Shown here: piece by piece, positions 33,101-42,160 of the stretch
Layout of the letters: every line of letters starts with the position of its first letter
How positions within the stretch are numbered: the stretch's first letter is position 1
NCBI GenBank assembly: GCA_013360215.1
Contig: JABWCP010000027.1
Span: 1 to 43,137 of the forward strand
Source of the DNA: a bacterium
GTDB lineage: Bacteria; CLD3; SB21
Reading direction: 5' to 3'
Length of the DNA: 43,137 nucleotides
Made by a program: the position numbers and the translations under genes
Notes under the pieces: generated by a model
Told to the model about the DNA's origin: nothing
Seen by the model: the letters and a program-made list of their open reading frames with translations, nothing else
Databases searched by the model: none

Positions 33101-35359
33101 CTTTTTACCTTCTTCATAAGCTCGCTGAAACTCGCGTGCTGCTTTATAATTTTCTTTTTTACCCTGGAAGTATTCGGCGTGCTTGAAAATGGAGAAAAAT
33201 ATAACTTGAACCGCTTCCGTCTTTTGCTCAGCGCTTACTTCAGAATTTTCCAACAACTTGCGTGCAACAATTTCCGAACTGCGGAAATCTTTTTTATCGC
33301 GATAGGTTTGCATCAGGTAACGTTGCGCCAAACGCGCTTTATCGCTCTTTGGATACCGTGTTACAATCGTATTAAAATACTGCGATGCCCGCGCAAAGTC
33401 ATTATGCGAGAAGTAAATGCCGCCGGCGTAGGCTAAGAAGTCGGGTGTTTTATAACCCGGTTTCGTCATTACCGGTTTCGGATTTTCCAATGAATCGGTC
33501 GGATACAATGCGGATGTATCCGGGAAAAGGCGTGCGTAATTGTTGATCGCATCAAGCAGTTTGGATTCACTTGGTGTAATTGGCAATATACTGTCCATCG
33601 GCACGTCTTTGGGACGTGTGAAAGGACGAGCACGATATAACGAGTCGGCAATCACGTACGCATTCATAGCCGATTTGAAACGATATTGATCGTATGGGTA
33701 CAATGTCGCGACTTTGATAAAGTCTTCATACGCCGTATCCAGCATTTTAAAAAATGCAAATTCGATAAACGCCATATTGTAATGGAATTTATACGCAAAT
33801 GTATCCACAGGAAAAAATGTGATAAACTGACGGCTAAAGTCCATCGCTACACGCCAGTCTTTGAGATCATTACTCAACGAGGCTTCGCCGTAATAATACA
33901 AAATGTTATCTACTAACACGTCGCGCGCCATACGATTGGCCCGAATGACTAAGTCTTTATCCGTCATGGCTACAGACCAGTCGCTGCCGGGGCGGTATGA
34001 ATTATACAGCTTATAACGATGGAAAATCACGCTGTCCAAAAGCGACTTGGCAACCGCTTTATTTTGTGTACCGCGCTGCATACGTTCGAAGGTATTGATC
34101 ACTTTGAACTGCGCGTCCGCTGTACGCCAAAATAGAGGATAGGTATTAATCAACGTGTTATACGCATACAACGCTAAGGTATCTTTTTGCTCAAGATTAT
34201 AAGATTCGCCCAATTGCCAAATAATTTCCGGAGCGTAGCGTTTTTCACTGAGTTTAGCTTCATCGATGTACGACTTAATCAATTTGTATCCGCCATCCGC
34301 CGTACCTTGCGCGAGATCTATTTGTTCACCCCAGCGGTTAAAACTGATACCGATATAAACGAGCGCCTCGACATCAAGTTCTTGGCTGAAATTATTGTAA
34401 TAACGCGCCGAATCCACATCATCTACGAGGTATGTGAAATAACTTATCGCTTTAGGATAATCACCGAGACGATAATGCGTCCAAGCTAACTTATAAACAG
34501 CCTCCTGAAAGCGTTCGGCTTGGGGGTAATCTAAAACTTTGCTATAATTTTTGATAGCCTTCTGCAAATCGGCATCGCCGCCGCGTTGAAAATAATATTC
34601 ACCGATGCGGTTATAGCATTCACCCGCGTATTTACTGTCGGGAAAACGAACAGCCAAATCCTGATAAATTTTCAATGCTTCGCGTTGTCTACGGTCGCCA
34701 TCATTGATAAAGCGTTCATCGCCGCGAGACTTGAGTTGACGGCCTTCCGCCTCACGGAAAAAAGCGATATTATACATCGCATCAACGACATACGGGCTTT
34801 CCGGGAAATTATCCATTAACTGCTGGTATGTTTTGATGACTTCCGTATAATCCATCTCCGGATCCGGCAAAAGTTGCGGCCCCGGATATTGATTCATCTC
34901 TTGTTCTATTTCTTTATCCGTTTTTTTCTGCGCGACAAGATTGGTGCGGAAATCCTCTTTACGACGTTCGTATTCATTGAGAATTTTTTGATTTTCCGTC
35001 GCTATCGAATCAGAAACAACAGAGAAGTTATCATTCATAATCTGATAGAGGTACTCCGCGCGCTGCAAAAGTACAAGCGCCGTCGTGGCCGTGCCGGAAC
35101 CCGATTTATCAAGAAACTCTTTGCTCTGTTTGATGCCTTTATCGAGCAGTTGAACCCGTTCGGTTTCCAACTTATTGCGTTGTAACTCAAGTTCTTCTTT
35201 GAGTTTCAACAGATCTTCACTGGAAACGCTTTCGAGGGTTACCGTGTCTTTGTTTGACTTGTTCCCGGTGCCGCGTTGTGCGTAAAGCGCCGTTTGGGAG
35301 ACCAATCCGGCTAAAAGCACCAGTGCAATCCATTTTCCTGATCGTAAAACCAATGTCAT
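30113..35359 (-). CDS. Very large periplasmic TPR protein with C-terminal jelly-roll-like domain
   Basis: 1748 residues. The ATG at 35359 is preferred over a GTG at 35371: it begins the signal peptide directly (MTLVLRSGKWIALVLLAG... LYA|Q) and has GGA upstream. An early coiled coil (~30-70, KLKEELELQRNKLETERVQ) is followed by many TPR/Sel1-like repeats over ~130-950, with recurring YP or FP caps (QLMDNFPESPYVVDAMYNIA, IVTRYPKSDKARLAQRYL). A long helical region follows (~950-1430). The last ~300 residues contain DDSWQTTGFNDGKWYAA and AYFRTYFNV...LYVAVDGYYEFYLNG...GRNVLGIMMHD, the pattern of galactose-binding-like beta sandwiches, with a Thr/Ser/Glu-rich linker inserted. It compares in type with the giant TPR protein AgmK/GltI of Myxococcus gliding loci. 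Confidence 0.9.
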   Translation of the reverse strand: MTLVLRSGKWIALVLLAGLVSQTALYAQRGTGNKSNKDTVTLESVSSEDLLKLKEELELQRNKLETERVQLLDKGIKQSKEFLDKSGSGTATTALVLLQRAEYLYQIMNDNFSVVSDSIATENQKILNEYERRKEDFRTNLVAQKKTDKEIEQEMNQYPGPQLLPDPEMDYTEVIKTYQQLMDNFPESPYVVDAMYNIAFFREAEGRQLKSRGDERFINDGDRRQREALKIYQDLAVRFPDSKYAGECYNRIGEYYFQRGGDADLQKAIKNYSKVLDYPQAERFQEAVYKLAWTHYRLGDYPKAISYFTYLVDDVDSARYYNNFSQELDVEALVYIGISFNRWGEQIDLAQGTADGGYKLIKSYIDEAKLSEKRYAPEIIWQLGESYNLEQKDTLALYAYNTLINTYPLFWRTADAQFKVINTFERMQRGTQNKAVAKSLLDSVIFHRYKLYNSYRPGSDWSVAMTDKDLVIRANRMARDVLVDNILYYYGEASLSNDLKDWRVAMDFSRQFITFFPVDTFAYKFHYNMAFIEFAFFKMLDTAYEDFIKVATLYPYDQYRFKSAMNAYVIADSLYRARPFTRPKDVPMDSILPITPSESKLLDAINNYARLFPDTSALYPTDSLENPKPVMTKPGYKTPDFLAYAGGIYFSHNDFARASQYFNTIVTRYPKSDKARLAQRYLMQTYRDKKDFRSSEIVARKLLENSEVSAEQKTEAVQVIFFSIFKHAEYFQGKKENYKAAREFQRAYEEGKKLGYGKRNELAIAMFNSGVEYYNSKELKRSIAVFEAYADTFKDTKEAPAALWNVQNMYSDMKEMKTAAQVGERLVDRYPNYADGSRSSEVALYNSEYFFEQSSKQAAAKGDSNEAKDLNRQAIRVSEKFVKLFPKSQYTPELDFNIAKLYFAINDEEKAYQKYTQYARAYPNDKRNVQALYDVGVNHLKKNRRADAIVSFQEAKKKSDNLKAQRLDYNKFFSSESVYELAKLRYEDFTKVTIKEPNITLKEDQKLAIVQDLMTYYDAITSYAQYRTYEAAYYRGLVREEFGDALANREFKKEKDIAKLVKAQTESFYGASLVYKAAVQEYINAGSFLDKVYKKLTDDEKELTDSITKKYASKPDSAQIIIKILTEGKTAKDRDYSLLRQKEMALQYRDLSRSKISHILYQVADAKRLIFETIQSAPVPPEFKPGSLELAAFQQLTLDKAITPAAQEAIKAYEEAVKQMDSLGINDKYMAECRRNMIRFSAIVPGEYAKLSFQMMEQYKKFSDQYREIVSKGDTYVDKKTGKDFYTIFYEIPTEMQTYITQFAKPFGEKAVKGYSAAVTQAKEKGLYGEEDARQIQREMFAFAYDYAKLNYTESDTSDKYYKTYEATYFQNQADETMAYYTDASQTYSQNLTFTREIAKSVLEEAFSAAQELEMAKIVADPNGTGPDDKIIQTDNVELRKILALLGKYDQYYAKLLKLKTYTNFYASNYETWLSSPKADDSWQTTGFNDGKWYAAAAPPSTMKLGHKILEEHKAYPIWIGLGQRFSVPELPKELVPEKAPEVPPTIDTATVKTGGQDSSATENANGEAAAPSEESETTDTTTTQSYITRRYVLADFTMQDTNAKPIYSQDQINKIMDTAKVAYFRTYFNVKGSPLSGKLYVAVDGYYEFYLNGAFVGTALQESGEADSIGNVLETTELFIENFAQGRNVLGIMMHDRESPKEHHGIRIVLEVTEIEDPTAAIRDAAPPEGQELKNTLFRRGRVAKGK

Positions 35360-35370
35360 ACGCGTATCCA

Positions 35371-38247
35371 CTATGATTTAAATATTTTTTTCGTATGGGT
35401 TGATTCCTCATCGCGTCGGATAAAAACCGACACGCGGTGCGACTTTTCCGCAACATCATTCACAGCTTGGGTGCGGGATATGATCATATACCGTAAGCTC
35501 TGCGTAGTTTCGCCATCCATCAACAGCGCAGACTCACCATTAGAACCGCCGCCGGATGTCGAATCGGCCGTCGCATTTTCTTCTTTGGTTTGAGTGTCCG
35601 GCGCCGATGTGCTCGAGGCCGAATCGGCCGGGGCCGACTTCACCGTCGAGTCACCTTGTACCGTTTCCGAAGGAGGCAATTCTTCATCGACCGCTCCTTC
35701 TTCCTGTTGCTGTTCCTGCGGCGCCTCAATCGGTTTGGTATCAATTACGATAACTTCCGGCACCACATCATTATAATCAAACGGATCGTTTTCAGGTTTT
35801 TCACTGGACTTATCGAGGAAGTATTCTTTTTGAAAAAATGTCTGCTGTTCGCGGCGCACCTCTTGAAGTTCTTTATCGCGAATTTCGCGTTCCTTCAATT
35901 CGATCTCGCGCTCCACCTCAGCAATACGGAGCTCATAGTTTCTTTTTCGTGTTTCTAAGATTTTATCAATCTGAGCAACCGCTTTTCCGATATCGCCGAT
36001 CTGTTCCGATTTCGTCGAATTGAGTACGAAGTTGATATTATTTCGGCCGTAGCTTGCAAAATCACCCCAGGTATCCAAGTCAACGTAGCTTTCGGCCGGT
36101 GCATCGGCTAAAAGCAGAACTTCGTAATCACTTAATCGGTAATATAATCCGGCCAGTTTATTACGTTCAAAATCCAGTTTAAGCATCGCGCTTTGGTTAT
36201 TCCGCTCACGCGCTGTTTTCATCAGATCATCAATCTGGAAAAGTTGATTTTGCACCAACTGTTTTTCACGACCGATTTTTTCACGCAGAACACTCTGTTG
36301 GCGGTTACGTGCTTCCATTTCGCTTATCGTTCGCGAAATTTTATGTTTCTGAAAATACGTTTCAATTTCAAGCGCGGCTAACTGATCCGTCGAGCCTTCC
36401 GAAGCATCTATGCGGTTTTTCTCTAAATAGTTTTCAGCACCAATTTGTTGAAAATCCGAAATCTGATTCGAAAGCTGTTTGCCAAATTTTTCTTCGTCTT
36501 CTTTATTGCCGCTTTCGCGCGCTTCGCGCAACTTGGCTTCCGTTACGCGGATCTTACTGGCCATGACCGACATGGTCTGATAAAAACCGGCCGACTTACC
36601 TTCACGGATACGGTTATAACCGTTGTTTTCCAAGGCATCACTGAGTTGGCGGTGCAATTCGTCATAGCGCATAAAACTCGCGCTATCGTTTTTGATGCGT
36701 GCGACACGTTTTGCGTCTTCGAGCATCATCAATGTTTTGCGTGTCGAATCGCGTTCGGCAATAAATTGATCCGCGAGATATTTGGCTTCCGTAGCCTCCG
36801 CGACAAAATTATATGATTCGACCGCATATAACTCGCGATCGCGATCCGTCAATGTTGGATCCAACACTTTGATATTGCCCAACAGTGTTTTGGTTTCAAA
36901 TAAATAATCGCTGGCAGGATATAAGTTAACCAACGAATCCGCGAATATGCGCGCCGTATCGATATCGTTGTCTTTGAATGAAGCCCAAGATGCGATCAAC
37001 AGCGCGGCATCATGATATTCTGAACTGCGCTGTATTTTTTTCATGTATGGAAATACGGCGTTGAATTTTTGTCCGTTGATCGTTTGCTCGAACTTGATGA
37101 AAGATGCTTTGAGCAACGAGAGATCTTTCAGGCGTTTTTGATCTTCTACGGTAAAGCGCGGATTGTTCGGTTCGATTTTCGTAACATGAACAAATTCTTC
37201 CAGCGCTTCGTTGTATTGTTCCAATCCGACGTAACAATGCGCTACCAAATAACGCGCCGGCCAATAGTAACGCGATTCTTTGGATACTTTGCGCAGTGCG
37301 GCTATCCCGGTTGTATAATCTGAAGTGGAAAAAAATGTCAAACCGGCCAAATAAAAAGCTCGGTTGTAACGGTTATCATCTTTAGGACGTTCCGGAGCTT
37401 TAGCGAGGTATTCGCCGTAGTACTTTTGCATCGCGGAACGATCTTCTTTGATGTACGCCATCGTAATCTGTGTGTACAATGCCCGTTCTACGTATGGCGA
37501 GGTGGTCATCTCGGAAACCAATTTATCGAACCAGGTTTTCGCGTTATCAAAATCTTTCATCCGGTAATAACTGTCACCGATATAATAAAGTACATCATCC
37601 CATTCGTTGAGAACAGTATTGTACGTCTCATAAATATCCTGCAACTCCGCAGCTGCGGCCGAGTAACTTTCTTCCTTGTAACGACGCAGTGCAATTTTGA
37701 GGTGGTGTTGGACCATGCGACGTATATCATCGGGTGTTCCGCTCTTGACCAATCGGGAGCGAATAGCCATCGCATCTATTTTGGTCATACCAAGATCCAT
37801 CGCATACAAACGCTGATACTCCATGTGGAGCTCATTCAATGCTTTCTGATCGGTATATCCGGGAAGAACGCGATTACTCTTTTTCATACCCTCAAGATTC
37901 TCTTTGATGGTATTCATGCGCAAACGAATCGAGTCACGCATTTCTTTGCGCGCAAAAGGCAACCCTTCCGTACCGGGCGGAATTGCAATTTTTTTATCAC
38001 GACGGTACCAAAACTCTTCACGCGTCGTAGACATCAGGTCAAGAATCATCACCTCGTTATCAAGGTAACGATACGCAAAACTTTCGTCGAGGCTGTTTAT
38101 GTAGCTTTTAACGCTCGCACGGTATTCAGCGCGGGCTTCTTTTTCTTGCGCCGTGCCAGTACCGGTCACCACTGTCAAACTCAGTCCGCAGAGCGCGGTC
38201 TTCAATAAACGGCCACACGATACGCGGGTGCGAATACTCAAATTCAT
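35371..38247 (-). CDS. Large TPR / coiled-coil periplasmic protein
   Basis: 958 residues, first gene of the Exb/TPR locus. GGAAGG lies five bases before the ATG. Signal peptide ~1-33. Residues ~180-470 hold TPR-like repeats (DDVLYYIGDSYYRMKDFDNA, AFYLAGLTFFSTSDYTTGI, ARYLVAHCYVGLEQYNEAL). Residues ~480-700 and ~770-840 are predicted coiled coil (RIAEVEREIELKEREIRD). The C-terminal ~150 residues are an acidic Ser/Thr/Ala/Gln-rich linker, then a short conserved-looking end (SLRYMIISRTQAVND). Its stop lies 12 bp upstream of the next TPR gene's ATG, so the two are cotranscribed. The role is inferred: envelope scaffold. Confidence 0.9.
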   Translation of the reverse strand: MNLSIRTRVSCGRLLKTALCGLSLTVVTGTGTAQEKEARAEYRASVKSYINSLDESFAYRYLDNEVMILDLMSTTREEFWYRRDKKIAIPPGTEGLPFARKEMRDSIRLRMNTIKENLEGMKKSNRVLPGYTDQKALNELHMEYQRLYAMDLGMTKIDAMAIRSRLVKSGTPDDIRRMVQHHLKIALRRYKEESYSAAAAELQDIYETYNTVLNEWDDVLYYIGDSYYRMKDFDNAKTWFDKLVSEMTTSPYVERALYTQITMAYIKEDRSAMQKYYGEYLAKAPERPKDDNRYNRAFYLAGLTFFSTSDYTTGIAALRKVSKESRYYWPARYLVAHCYVGLEQYNEALEEFVHVTKIEPNNPRFTVEDQKRLKDLSLLKASFIKFEQTINGQKFNAVFPYMKKIQRSSEYHDAALLIASWASFKDNDIDTARIFADSLVNLYPASDYLFETKTLLGNIKVLDPTLTDRDRELYAVESYNFVAEATEAKYLADQFIAERDSTRKTLMMLEDAKRVARIKNDSASFMRYDELHRQLSDALENNGYNRIREGKSAGFYQTMSVMASKIRVTEAKLREARESGNKEDEEKFGKQLSNQISDFQQIGAENYLEKNRIDASEGSTDQLAALEIETYFQKHKISRTISEMEARNRQQSVLREKIGREKQLVQNQLFQIDDLMKTARERNNQSAMLKLDFERNKLAGLYYRLSDYEVLLLADAPAESYVDLDTWGDFASYGRNNINFVLNSTKSEQIGDIGKAVAQIDKILETRKRNYELRIAEVEREIELKEREIRDKELQEVRREQQTFFQKEYFLDKSSEKPENDPFDYNDVVPEVIVIDTKPIEAPQEQQQEEGAVDEELPPSETVQGDSTVKSAPADSASSTSAPDTQTKEENATADSTSGGGSNGESALLMDGETTQSLRYMIISRTQAVNDVAEKSHRVSVFIRRDEESTHTKKIFKS

Positions 38248-38331
38248 TCCGACCTTCCTGTGAAGATTAGCAAAAGACCGTCGTCGGCCTTTGGAATTTA
38301 ACCTAAGGATTTGTTTTATCTAATTTCAGCG

Positions 38332-38360
38332 AATTTAGGCGTTTTAAAAAGTGAAGTCAA
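38332..38360 (-). promoter_or_regulatory. Promoter of the large TPR operon
   Basis: TTGACT (38360-38355), a 17-bp spacer and TAAATT (38337-38332) on the minus strand. The start of transcription would be near 38325, leaving a leader of about 75 nt. It is the only good promoter seen in the 154-bp gap upstream of the locus. Confidence 0.65.
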
Positions 38361-38401
38361 GTTATTTTATTAAGTTACGTTAAACGGACGGCTGCCGTAT
38401 T

Positions 38402-38983
38402 TCAGTTCACGTCGCGGAACCATTTGTGTGAAATAATGATCGGTTTGTAATGTTGCAGATAATCAAAAAGTGAAGGCACATCCGGGATTAATGGGCACAA
38501 ACCTACCGCTTCGGGCTTGATAAACTGACCGGCACTGGCCGAACGAATAAATTCACCGATCGCGTCATAGAACCCATTGATATTGAGCAGCGCCGCAGGC
38601 TTTTGTATGGCATTGAGTTGGCGTAATGTAACAATTTCGAATATCTCCTCCAACGTACCGTACCCGCCGGGCAAAGCCACAAACGCATCGGCACGCGATT
38701 CCATCACGGCTTTACGTTCACGCAAATCGCGCGTCACGATCATCTCATCCGCTTGTGCATTACTGATACCATGCTTGGCTATCACTTCGGGAATAACACC
38801 GACTACATGTCCTCCATGGCTTTTGACACTGGTCGCTACAAGGCCCATTAAGCCGACGGTCGTTCCGCCATAGATCAGTGACCATCCGTTATGGACGATC
38901 GCCGCTCCTAATTCTTCCGCGGATCGTTTATGTACATCGCTAACGGCATCACTGGACGAACAAAACACACATAATGAACGCAT
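38402..38983 (-). CDS. LOG-family phosphoribohydrolase
   Basis: 193 residues. The Rossmann-fold N-terminus (SLCVFCSSS), the GGTTVGLMG loop and the hallmark PGGYGTLEE motif identify the LOG family, whose characterised members cleave cytokinin riboside 5'-monophosphates or other nucleoside monophosphates to free base and ribose 5-phosphate. Older databases call it lysine decarboxylase, which is incorrect. The ATG at 38983 fits the family N-terminus; a GTG one codon upstream is also possible, with GAGG in range of both. It follows the agmatinase-like gene by about 12 bp and is probably cotranscribed with it. Confidence 0.93.
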   Translation of the reverse strand: MRSLCVFCSSSDAVSDVHKRSAEELGAAIVHNGWSLIYGGTTVGLMGLVATSVKSHGGHVVGVIPEVIAKHGISNAQADEMIVTRDLRERKAVMESRADAFVALPGGYGTLEEIFEIVTLRQLNAIQKPAALLNINGFYDAIGEFIRSASAGQFIKPEAVGLCPLIPDVPSLFDYLQHYKPIIISHKWFRDVN

Positions 38984-38995
38984 CACGCGTAAACC

Positions 38996-39877
38996 TCATT
39001 TTTTAGCAGACACATAGCCCATTAATTTATAAGCCATTTTAGCTAGTGCATAATCGGAAAACGGGAACTGTTTGTGGGGCGCCAGTTCCACGATATCAAA
39101 ACCGATCACCGTGCGGCGTTCGCATACTTTGCGAAGAAACGCCATGGTGGGATACCATTCCAAACCACCCGGCTCGGGCGTCCCGGTCGCCGGTATAATA
39201 CTGGGATCCAGTCCATCGCAATCTATGGTGATATACACTTTTTCTTTCAATGCGTGAATCGCCTCGAGCATCCATTCGTCCCCGCTGCCGACAATATCCT
39301 TCGCGTAAAAGGTTTGAATGTTGTTCTGCTGAATCAGTTTCCGTTCCTCGATACATTGCGCGCGAATACCGATTTGAACAATGTTTTTATTAAAATCCCA
39401 AATACGCTTCATAACACATGCGTGACTCCACGGCGTATCATGGTACGTTTCGCGCAAATCCGAATGCGCGTCAATCTGTAGTACGGAGAAATCATCGCCT
39501 AAGCGATCGTGGAATGCGCGTACGATCGGCGAGGTTACCGTATGTTCGCCCCCGAGGCATACGGGCATTTTTTGGTCATCTAAAATTTTTCCAACGGCCT
39601 GCTGGATTTGTTTCATCGCTTTTTCACCTTTGTTCTTTCCAAAGGTTACCGGTTTAAGCGTGGCAATGCCAAAGTCATATACGCTATCGCGATCCAGCTC
39701 TTCATCATAAAACTCAACCATCTGCGAAGCTTTAATGATCGCTTTGGGGCCCTTACGCGTTCCCTGACCATAACTGGTTGTTGCTTCGTAAGGAATCGGC
39801 AAAACGGCAAATTTGGCCGTTTTGTAATCCGATAATTTTTTTTCTATGCCCAAAAAGTTATCGGGTGTTTTACTCAT
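38996..39877 (-). CDS. speB: Agmatinase (ureohydrolase family)
   Basis: 293 residues, full length, with GGAG eight bases before the ATG. The binuclear manganese site is complete: GGEHTVT, DAHSDLRE, a downstream SHA (WSHACVMKR) and DCDGLDPSIIPATGTPEPGG. The family hydrolyses agmatine to putrescine and urea, or related guanidino compounds. The substrate assignment as agmatine is by family resemblance (SYGQGTRKGPKAI near the N-terminus is typical of agmatinases). No arginine decarboxylase or spermidine synthase is in the window, so the pathway cannot be confirmed here. Confidence 0.92.
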   Translation of the reverse strand: MSKTPDNFLGIEKKLSDYKTAKFAVLPIPYEATTSYGQGTRKGPKAIIKASQMVEFYDEELDRDSVYDFGIATLKPVTFGKNKGEKAMKQIQQAVGKILDDQKMPVCLGGEHTVTSPIVRAFHDRLGDDFSVLQIDAHSDLRETYHDTPWSHACVMKRIWDFNKNIVQIGIRAQCIEERKLIQQNNIQTFYAKDIVGSGDEWMLEAIHALKEKVYITIDCDGLDPSIIPATGTPEPGGLEWYPTMAFLRKVCERRTVIGFDIVELAPHKQFPFSDYALAKMAYKLMGYVSAKK

Positions 39878-39945
39878 GATATTTCTCCGAAATTAAACTA
39901 GGTGATTTTTATAAATCTATGCCGGTTACCATACATCAAAATATA

Positions 39946-42054
39946 TCATGCAGACCATACGTCACGATCCATCGCGTCATGATCCGGATCGAGTGGAATA
40001 CCGCCGCGCAAGGGCTTGGTTTCCAGATTATTACGCCCATCAAACAGACCCACGGAAAAACGACACGGTAAAGGAATGCGCGAACGTATTATGCGCCACT
40101 CTGCAATTTCACCGAAGACCCAATCCTGAGTATGTACATTCAACTCCTGTGCATGCACTACGCGCTGGCCTTCATAATCAAAAAAAGCCTGTACAGTAAA
40201 TTTTTTTTCGCGCAACAAAGTAATTTGATCGGGTGAAAAATTCAACCGGATGTAGAGATAATGTTCATCAAATCCGAATTGAATGCTATCGAACCAAACT
40301 TGGCCGCCGCTCATGGTATCGGCATCTTTTGATGCGGCATAAAAACCGGCATCGCGCCATTCGTAAAACGAAGATTCTTTGCCGTCAATACGCGGTCGGA
40401 GGAGTGCTTTGGGGCGATGCAGCACAGGCTCTTTTTTACGGTCGGCCATGATCGGAACAAATAATTTTTCATGCGCGGGTTCGCCCAATGCGTCGTATAC
40501 GCGACGTAAAAAATAACGAAACAGCACATCAAATCGCGTTTTGTGGCGCGCCTGATGATCGTCGCCCATCCACCAAAACCAATCGCTGCCCTCCGCGATA
40601 GCCATCATTTCCCATGCATGATCCAATTTTTCAAACGTATATTTTCCGCTCTTGCGCGCCGTTTCGAGGAATAAACGCGTTTCCGTGAGATATTCCCACG
40701 CCGTATTTTTTTCCGGATGCGAACCGATCCAGACGTCGAAATTATGAGCAATCCATGAACCCGGATGAATGTGATGTATTTCCGGCAATTGCGGCGTTTG
40801 TATTTTCATCAAATAATCATTGATGCGAACGGTCTCTATGGTTTGCGACGTGGATAGGCGAAGATACAAAGCACGTAGGAATTCGCGACCGTTGTTGGGA
40901 TAATATTCCCAGCAATTTTCGCCGTCCAGAATAATGCTCACCAATCTTTGCGACGGATCCAGCCCGCGACGTATCAGATCTTCACGAATGGCTTCCAAAT
41001 GCGACACAAACTCGGCGGCGGCTTTTTCCGGCGGCATGGCGGCATAACGAAATCCGATCGCATCGGAGAGACCGTGATCGCGGAATAACACGACCACTTC
41101 GGACTTGGAAGTACGGATGCGATACGGTTGATACGGATCGCCCGGAGTTCGCGACTCGGAGCGCATCAATATCTCTTCATCCGTCGCAACCCATCGGAAC
41201 CCTTCTTCGGCGATTTGTCCGATCACGGCTTGGCTGACGCTGCCTTCGGACGGCCACATCCCGCGCGGTGCAAAGCCCATACGCGACTGGAAAAATTCGC
41301 GTGCGGCACGGATATGCCAATGCGCGTCATCCGGATAAACAAATGCTTTTTCCGAAAGCGTCGTATGCGGGTTGGATTTTTGCGCGATGGCCGTATCATT
41401 CAATAACGGTAAAATCGGATGGTACAGCGGTGTGACGGAAATTTCGATTTGTTGTTCGCGCGCCAACCGCCGGTAGAGAGGAATGATTTTTCTTAAAATA
41501 TCCAAATGCGCCGCTAAAACGCCGGCTTTGTCGGATTCGCTAAAACCACGACCCTTTTGGATCCACGAACGAAACGGTTCTTTCGTTTTCCACGATTCGC
41601 CGATCCAGCACAGATTGTACCACATCTGAAGATCGCACCAGTCTTCGACGGAAAACTGTCGCCACTCGGAGCGGCGGTCTAATAATTCTTTATACCGCGG
41701 ATTGGGTGCGATCATTCGCTCTTCGTGGGCCAGAAAAAAGTCGTCTATGATTTGCTCGCGATCATGTTCGTTTAATTGACCGGCCGGCAACCGCGTCAAT
41801 CGCATAATATGATCTTCCACACCGTGTTCGGTATAATCTTCGATCTGCATCAGCAGTGAAGGCACCAAATTAAAGTTTTGTTTGAGCGTAGGGAAGTCGG
41901 TGAGATAATTAGGAATATCGAAATAATCTTTTACACCATGCAGGCGCACCCAAGGCATTGCAAAAAATGGTTTGCCATCCGGCGCGGCCACTTTGTAATA
42001 CGGCTGGTGCTGGTGCCACAAGAAAGCGACGTTAAGAGTTTGTTCCGATGCCAT
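39946..42054 (-). CDS. Glycoside hydrolase family 57 (alpha-amylase/pullulanase-like)
   Basis: 702 residues from the ATG at 42054 (MASEQTLN), which leads straight into motif 1, LWHQHQPYY. Further motifs: HPILPLL, then GMWPSEGSVS, whose Glu is the expected nucleophile, then the EGFRWVATDEEIL segment and ILDGENCWEYYPNNG. Family 57 acts on alpha-1,4/1,6 glucans such as starch or glycogen. No signal peptide is seen, so it probably works on intracellular glycogen or oligosaccharides. The C-terminal ~170 residues (SGGQVWFDSIQFGFDEHYLY) look like an added beta-sandwich domain. It has no clear SD and may have a very short leader. A 68-bp gap separates it from speB; they may or may not be cotranscribed. 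Confidence 0.92.
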   Translation of the reverse strand: MASEQTLNVAFLWHQHQPYYKVAAPDGKPFFAMPWVRLHGVKDYFDIPNYLTDFPTLKQNFNLVPSLLMQIEDYTEHGVEDHIMRLTRLPAGQLNEHDREQIIDDFFLAHEERMIAPNPRYKELLDRRSEWRQFSVEDWCDLQMWYNLCWIGESWKTKEPFRSWIQKGRGFSESDKAGVLAAHLDILRKIIPLYRRLAREQQIEISVTPLYHPILPLLNDTAIAQKSNPHTTLSEKAFVYPDDAHWHIRAAREFFQSRMGFAPRGMWPSEGSVSQAVIGQIAEEGFRWVATDEEILMRSESRTPGDPYQPYRIRTSKSEVVVLFRDHGLSDAIGFRYAAMPPEKAAAEFVSHLEAIREDLIRRGLDPSQRLVSIILDGENCWEYYPNNGREFLRALYLRLSTSQTIETVRINDYLMKIQTPQLPEIHHIHPGSWIAHNFDVWIGSHPEKNTAWEYLTETRLFLETARKSGKYTFEKLDHAWEMMAIAEGSDWFWWMGDDHQARHKTRFDVLFRYFLRRVYDALGEPAHEKLFVPIMADRKKEPVLHRPKALLRPRIDGKESSFYEWRDAGFYAASKDADTMSGGQVWFDSIQFGFDEHYLYIRLNFSPDQITLLREKKFTVQAFFDYEGQRVVHAQELNVHTQDWVFGEIAEWRIIRSRIPLPCRFSVGLFDGRNNLETKPLRGGIPLDPDHDAMDRDVWSA

Positions 42055-42066
42055 CGCTTGTGAAGT

Positions 42067-42095
42067 TTTATAAATAATGAAAAACCGTAAAACAA
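42067..42095 (-). promoter_or_regulatory. Promoter of the GH57 gene
   Basis: TTGTTT (42095-42090), a 17-bp spacer and TATAAA (42072-42067) on the minus strand, just beyond the terminator of the upstream gene. The expected transcription start near 42060 is only about six bases before the ATG at 42054. Confidence 0.5.
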
Positions 42096-42103
42096 TATAC
42101 GAA

Positions 42104-42137
42104 TAAAAAAAATGGGTTGCCACAAAAGCAACCCATT
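42104..42137 (-). terminator. Intrinsic terminator of the membrane-anchored TPR gene
   Basis: On the minus strand AATGGGTTGC and GCAACCCATT pair perfectly (10 bp) around a 7-base loop. A run of six or more T follows. It lies 23 bp past the stop of the 224-aa gene. Confidence 0.92.
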
Positions 42138-42160
42138 AATATAACTTTTAAAATTTACGC

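Noticed and set aside
37426-38208. 260-codon plus-strand frame
   Set aside because: It lies entirely antisense to the 958-aa TPR gene, has no SD, and its product has no recognisable domain. It is a frame shadow.
38402-38983. Lysine decarboxylase
   Set aside because: The PGGYGTLEE motif belongs to LOG phosphoribohydrolases. The decarboxylase label is a historical misannotation and there is no PLP-binding motif.
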